In this document: positions 4,626-5,250 of the stretch, piece by piece
Position numbering within the stretch: the first letter of the stretch is position 1
Layout of the letters: every line of letters starts with the position of its first letter
Assembly: GCA_022360105.1 (NCBI GenBank)
Contig: JAKSDL010000257.1
Location: 1 to 5,250 of the forward strand
Reading direction: 5' to 3'
DNA length: 5,250 nucleotides
Source: Pseudomonadota bacterium
GTDB lineage: Bacteria; SAR324; XYD2-FULL-50-16; JAHJRI01
Made by a program: the position numbers and the translations under genes
Notes under the pieces: generated by a model
The model's input: the letters and a program-made list of their open reading frames with translations, nothing else
What the model was told of the DNA's origin: nothing
The model's database searches: none

Positions 4626-4654
4626 TTGACGTATGATTTTTTACCTTAAGTTTA
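4626..4654 (+). promoter_or_regulatory. Weak candidate promoter for the right-edge gene
   Basis: TTGACG (4626-4631) is followed 15 bases later by TAAGTTTA (4647-4654), which matches the Bacteroidota -7 element TAnnTTTG in all but the last base. The spacing is acceptable for that class but poor for a standard sigma-70 promoter. It lies about 90 bases before the ATG at 4746. Confidence 0.3.
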
Positions 4655-4745
4655 CGATGAAAAATTAATTGGTTTCATTTCACAGCCAATAATCAGAACT
4701 GCCTGTTCATTCTGCTTTCATACAATGCAAACATAGCTATTCAGG

Positions 4746-5250
4746 ATGTATCTTCTTAGTTTTGTATCAACCATTGGAGCCTTGCAAGGTGGCATAATTC
4801 TGGCTTCAATTCTTTTTAAATTCAGGCATCAGAAGAATACCCCTCTGGCGTTATTGTTGATCGTTTTTTCTGTTCGCCTTGTGACCATTCCTACCTGGAA
4901 TCCGGAAGTACTCATTTCAAGACCATGGTTGATCCCTTTGACAACTCCACTGCCATTTTTGTTCGGGCCATTTCTCTGGTGGTACATCAGGGAGCTTAGT
5001 AGCGATACCCGGGATGTTCCGCAATATCCGCTTCTTCATATGTTGCCATATGTTTTGGAAGTACTTGCACTATCAGTTACTCTTTTAAGTATGCGAAACG
5101 GAGAATATGAGCTGTTTATCCGTAACGTGTTTTCAGGAAATCCGCCACTATGGCTGCCGGTTCGAAACGGGTTAAAAGTACTCTTGAATGTTATCTATGT
5201 CGGCCTTTCTGCCCGTTTGGCGTTCAGCAAAAAAGCTAACCGCCTGTCCG
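4746..5250 (+). CDS. Multi-helix membrane protein, probably sensor half of an AraC/LytTR-type regulator (cut by window end)
   Basis: The frame is open from ATG at 4746 to the window end, giving 168 codons. It starts MYLLSFVSTIGALQGGIILA. At least five hydrophobic segments are visible: about residues 5-25, 33-50, 61-81, 95-115 and 138-160. The stretch PLPFLFGPFLWWYIREL (68-84), followed by HMLPYVLEV (98-106), resembles the FGP-x-L-x-x-YI and H-x-x-P pattern I associate with the N-terminal membrane domain of Bacteroidota regulators ending in an AraC or LytTR DNA-binding domain. That output domain would lie outside the window, so the class is an inference. An in-frame ATG at 4725 is cut off by TAG, so 4746 is the first usable start. 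No good Shine-Dalgarno sequence is present; the AGG touching the ATG is too close. It is divergent from marR, and a functional link is not shown. Confidence 0.8.
   Translation, partial: MYLLSFVSTIGALQGGIILASILFKFRHQKNTPLALLLIVFSVRLVTIPTWNPEVLISRPWLIPLTTPLPFLFGPFLWWYIRELSSDTRDVPQYPLLHMLPYVLEVLALSVTLLSMRNGEYELFIRNVFSGNPPLWLPVRNGLKVLLNVIYVGLSARLAFSKKANRLS

Larger units (their letters stand above)
4294..4745. other. Divergent intergenic region between marR and the membrane-domain gene
   Basis: No coding frame of note. The marR-side half contains a leader palindrome (4318-4330), a promoter (4372-4400), a perfect 16-bp palindrome (4377-4392) and a second inverted repeat (4398-4413). The right half holds a degenerate direct repeat (4491-4524 and 4568-4599) and a weak candidate promoter for the rightward gene (4626-4654). 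Confidence 0.7.

Overview
The window reads as a chromosomal stretch of moderately AT-rich DNA, probably from a member of the Bacteroidota or a close relative. The main hint is the truncated right-edge gene: its multi-helix membrane domain resembles the sensor halves of membrane-bound AraC/LytTR-type regulators common in that phylum. This taxonomic call is an inference; no rRNA or marker gene is present. There are no CRISPR arrays, insertion sequences, rRNAs or intact tRNAs.

Layout. (1) Positions 1-167 hold the start of an unidentified leftward gene with an N-terminal hydrophobic segment; it leaves the window. (2) Positions 168-579 have no gene, but contain hairpins and a short direct repeat. 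(3) A rightward group follows. First is an EFR1-type flavodoxin/ferredoxin (580 onward). Its open frame runs without a stop into what looks like a separate 80-residue two-helix membrane protein with its own ribosome binding site (1537-1779). Next is a classical short-chain dehydrogenase/reductase (1868-2611) with a strong ribosome binding site and GTG start. (4) Positions 2612-2849 separate two convergent genes and hold four hairpins, one containing a tRNA T-arm-like (B-box-like) sequence. (5) A leftward pair follows: a MarR-family regulator (4293-3862), then a metallo-beta-lactamase-fold hydrolase (3809-2850), separated by 52 bases and probably co-transcribed. (6) A 452-base divergent region precedes a rightward membrane-domain protein that starts at 4746 and is cut by the window end.

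How the parts work together. The rightward group looks like a small redox set: a flavin/Fe-S electron carrier, a small membrane protein and an NAD(P)-dependent oxidoreductase. Any joint pathway is inferred from proximity only. The MarR/hydrolase pair looks like a self-regulated unit. Upstream of marR is a TTGACA-17-TACTTT promoter whose spacer contains a perfect 16-bp palindrome, and that palindrome's core differs by one base from the SlyA consensus. A second inverted repeat overlaps the -35 element with its centre 21 bp away. This promoter-operator layout and the apparent loss of the stop between the ferredoxin and the membrane protein are the two most interesting observations. I did not find convincing evidence for a wholly new multi-gene system.
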